This document shows, one piece after another, positions 14,859 through 14,937 of a stretch of DNA of 14,937 nucleotides; positions within the stretch are counted from its first letter, which is position 1; each line of letters opens with the position of its first letter. The notes beneath the pieces are model-generated. The model did no database searches and was not told the DNA's origin. It saw nothing but the letters and a program-made list of their open reading frames with translations. A program made the translations under genes and the position numbers. The stretch comes from Bacteroidaceae bacterium (lineage in GTDB: Bacteria > Bacteroidota > Bacteroidia > Bacteroidales > Bacteroidaceae): the NCBI GenBank assembly GCA_900752815.1, contig CAADWS010000113.1, forward strand, positions 1-14,937. Direction: 5' to 3'.

Positions 14859-14937
14859 TGTACTAAAAAAAGTTGACACAATTTTTAGAAGTATGCGTAC
14901 TTATAAAGGCATGTCAGACTTTCATCGTCTGCACTAC
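14859..14937 (+). mobile_element. Possible left end of an IS3-family-like insertion sequence, truncated by the window
   Basis: The sequence TGTACTAAAAAAAGTTGACA starting at 14859 resembles terminal inverted repeats of the IS3 family (IS150-like), which commonly read TGTACTG...AAAAAGTT(G)GACA. An open frame starts 34 nt inside, the usual distance to orfA. The right end, transposase and target duplication lie outside the window, so this rests on the terminal motif alone. The alternative is an ordinary promoter region: TTGACA at 14873 and TATAAA at 14902 are 23 nt apart, too far for a sigma-70 promoter. Confidence 0.3.
14893..14937 (+). CDS. Start of an unidentified ORF running off the right edge (3' partial)
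   Basis: The frame from ATG 14893 reads MRTYKGMSDFHRLHY and stays open to the window end; a second in-frame ATG is at 14911. Fifteen codons are too few to identify a protein. If the preceding motif is an IS3-like terminus, this would be orfA (helix-turn-helix subunit). A 5-bp hairpin, AAGTA/TACTT (14889-14893 with 14898-14902), overlaps the first ATG. Confidence 0.3.
   Translation, partial: MRTYKGMSDFHRLHY

Noticed and set aside
14672..14866. 64-codon plus-strand ORF after the ncRNA region
   Set aside because: It starts inside a terminator stem with a non-ATG codon. Its translation is Ser/Pro/Leu-rich and unfamiliar, with no ribosome-binding site.
14873..14907. TTGACA and TATAAA as a sigma-70 promoter
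   Set aside because: The spacing is 23 nt instead of about 17, and the other promoters in this window use the Bacteroidetes TAnnTTTG type. The TTGACA is better explained as part of a possible IS end.

Overview
The window looks like chromosomal DNA of a GC-rich member of the Bacteroidales (Bacteroides/Prevotella-like). Three things point there. Six promoters carry a Bacteroidetes -7 element (TAnnTTTG), three of them with a TTTG box exactly 19 nt upstream. Most starts lack a Shine-Dalgarno sequence. The gene set is typical of gut or oral Bacteroidales: a PorZ-like propeller protein, a 90-aa HU, a 7TM-HD phosphodiesterase, WaaA and a large TlpA-type protein. Coding DNA is GC-rich by eye, so long antisense frames stay open by chance. 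The species cannot be named from sequence alone.

Layout, left to right. (1) The 3' part of a PorZ-like beta-propeller gene (+), ending in a strong terminator. (2) A single-gene HU unit (+) with its own promoter and terminator. (3) pgpH (-), a likely cyclic-di-AMP phosphodiesterase, diverging from patB (+), a PLP-dependent C-S lyase. The 451-nt gap between them holds a four-copy, 21-bp tandem repeat between the two promoters. (4) An AspT/YidE-type transporter (-), convergent with patB. (5) A minus-strand run transcribed in the order gltX, waaA, rmuC (glutamyl-tRNA synthetase, Kdo transferase, RmuC nuclease-like protein). Hairpins lie in both gaps, and the waaA-rmuC one is a clear intrinsic terminator. 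(6) Diverging from gltX, a 739-aa exported protein with a C-terminal thioredoxin domain (+). (7) About 760 nt without a convincing protein gene. It holds a terminator, an A/T-rich hairpin, a Bacteroidetes-like promoter and a terminator about 180 nt further on, which together suggest an unannotated small RNA. (8) At the right edge, a sequence resembling an IS3-family terminus, followed by an open frame cut by the window end.

Most genes are core housekeeping or envelope functions in short, separately promoted units: chromatin, second messenger, sulfur amino acids, transport, LPS core, translation, genome maintenance and periplasmic redox. I see no defence island, CRISPR array or large mobile system. 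The parts least explained by known genes are the putative ncRNA at about 14514-14695 and the 21-bp repeats at 4022-4105.
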